NCBI GenBank assembly: GCA_023457175.1
Contig: JAEWMM010000100.1
Span: 1 to 6,214, forward strand
DNA length: 6,214 bases
Direction of reading: 5' to 3'
Source: Bacillota bacterium
GTDB lineage: Bacteria; Bacillota; Clostridia; Oscillospirales; Ruminococcaceae
Position numbers and translations under genes: made by a program. Numbering within the stretch: position 1 is the stretch's first letter; each line of letters opens with the position of its first letter. Shown one piece after another: positions 5,956 to 6,214 of the stretch. Under the pieces are notes generated by a model. That model had not been told where the DNA came from, made no database searches, and saw only the letters and a program-made list of their open reading frames with translations.

Positions 5956-6087
5956 TTATTCTCGTCCCGATAAAATCATGGCGGCAACACAACTAAGCAC
6001 AAAGCACGCGCACCCTGCACACACCATTACAATGCCCAGCACCGAGCGCCACAAAACTTTTGACGAATCGACCTTCTCAGAAATCAT
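5956..6087 (-). CDS. Small cysteine-rich single-pass membrane protein (hypothetical)
   Basis: This 43-residue frame starts at ATG 6087, 27 bp after the stop of the preceding gene, and ends just before a strong terminator. A charged head of about 10 residues (MISEKVDSSK) precedes a hydrophobic stretch from about 16 to 39 and a short SGRE tail. Four cysteines lie in the hydrophobic segment: Cys23, 26, 28 and 33, in the pattern C-x2-C-x-C-x4-C. A GGGG site lies 12 nt upstream, further than ideal, and an in-frame TGA rules out an earlier start. Context supports a real gene: same strand, tight spacing, shared terminator. No family recognised. It could be a membrane-anchored accessory peptide of the upstream gene, but that is conjecture. 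Confidence 0.55.
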   Translation of the reverse strand: MISEKVDSSKVLWRSVLGIVMVCAGCACFVLSCVAAMILSGRE

Positions 6088-6114
6088 ATGCGTTGCCGAC
6101 CCCTTTCACATTTA

Positions 6115-6213
6115 TCAGCCGAGACGCGCTTGGAGCGCGGTAAGCTGTTTCTTCATTTCTTCGGGTAGTTTGTCGCCAAACTTTGCGTAGAATTCCTTGA
6201 CTGAGTGGGTGTC
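6115..6213 (-). CDS. C-terminal end of an unidentified protein (partial)
   Basis: The frame is open from the window edge for 32 codons and ends with TGA. The visible tail contains KEFYAKFGDKLPEEMKKQL and ends ALQARLG, consistent with a charged amphipathic C-terminal helix. Its start lies outside the window. It is followed 27 bp later by the 43-residue membrane gene on the same strand, and both appear to share the terminator at 5898-5938. The family cannot be identified from this tail. Confidence 0.6.
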   Translation of the reverse strand, partial: DTHSVKEFYAKFGDKLPEEMKKQLTALQARLG

Positions 6214-6214
6214 C

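Noticed and set aside
5978..6190. A 70-codon plus-strand frame at the right end
   Set aside because: It is antisense to both the 43-residue membrane gene and the partial gene tail, which have better context and share a terminator.

Overview
The window looks like chromosomal DNA from an anaerobic, moderately GC-rich Firmicute of class Clostridia (Oscillospiraceae/Ruminococcaceae-like). The grounds are a T-box tRNA-sensing leader, strong GGAGG-type ribosome binding sites, TTG start codons, sigma-A promoters with 17-18 bp spacers, and compact rho-independent terminators. The genus cannot be named from sequence alone. Every well-supported gene lies on the minus strand, so transcription runs from high to low coordinates.

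From right to left: the C-terminal end of an unidentified protein (6115-6213), then a 43-residue single-pass membrane miniprotein rich in cysteine (5956-6087), closed by a strong terminator (5898-5938). Next is a gene-free stretch (about 5640-5897) holding a 170-bp imperfect palindrome with transposon-like inverted ends, flanked by an 18-bp direct repeat. It lies just upstream of a good promoter (5589-5618) for typA/bipA (3700-5520), a ribosome-associated translational GTPase.

The second transcription unit starts at a near-consensus promoter (3579-3607) just past typA. It begins with a T-box riboswitch (about 3280-3573). Both specificity elements, a UGG specifier and a UGGC acceptor-pairing bulge, point to tRNA-Trp. 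After the T-box terminator comes a possible 13-codon leader peptide containing one Trp codon (3193-3234). A three-gene ABC importer follows: lipoprotein-type substrate-binding protein (2142-3134), permease (1139-2065) and ATPase (358-1152). It ends at a perfect 16-bp terminator hairpin (283-322). This is a TrpXYZ-type tryptophan uptake operon: uncharged tRNA-Trp should stabilise the antiterminator and switch on import when tryptophan is scarce.

The left end (1-282) holds a possible 34-codon gene tail on the plus strand (1-105) and otherwise nothing I recognise. The points most worth a second look are the palindromic element at 5651-5837, the T-box plus leader-peptide arrangement before trpX, and the cysteine-rich membrane miniprotein.
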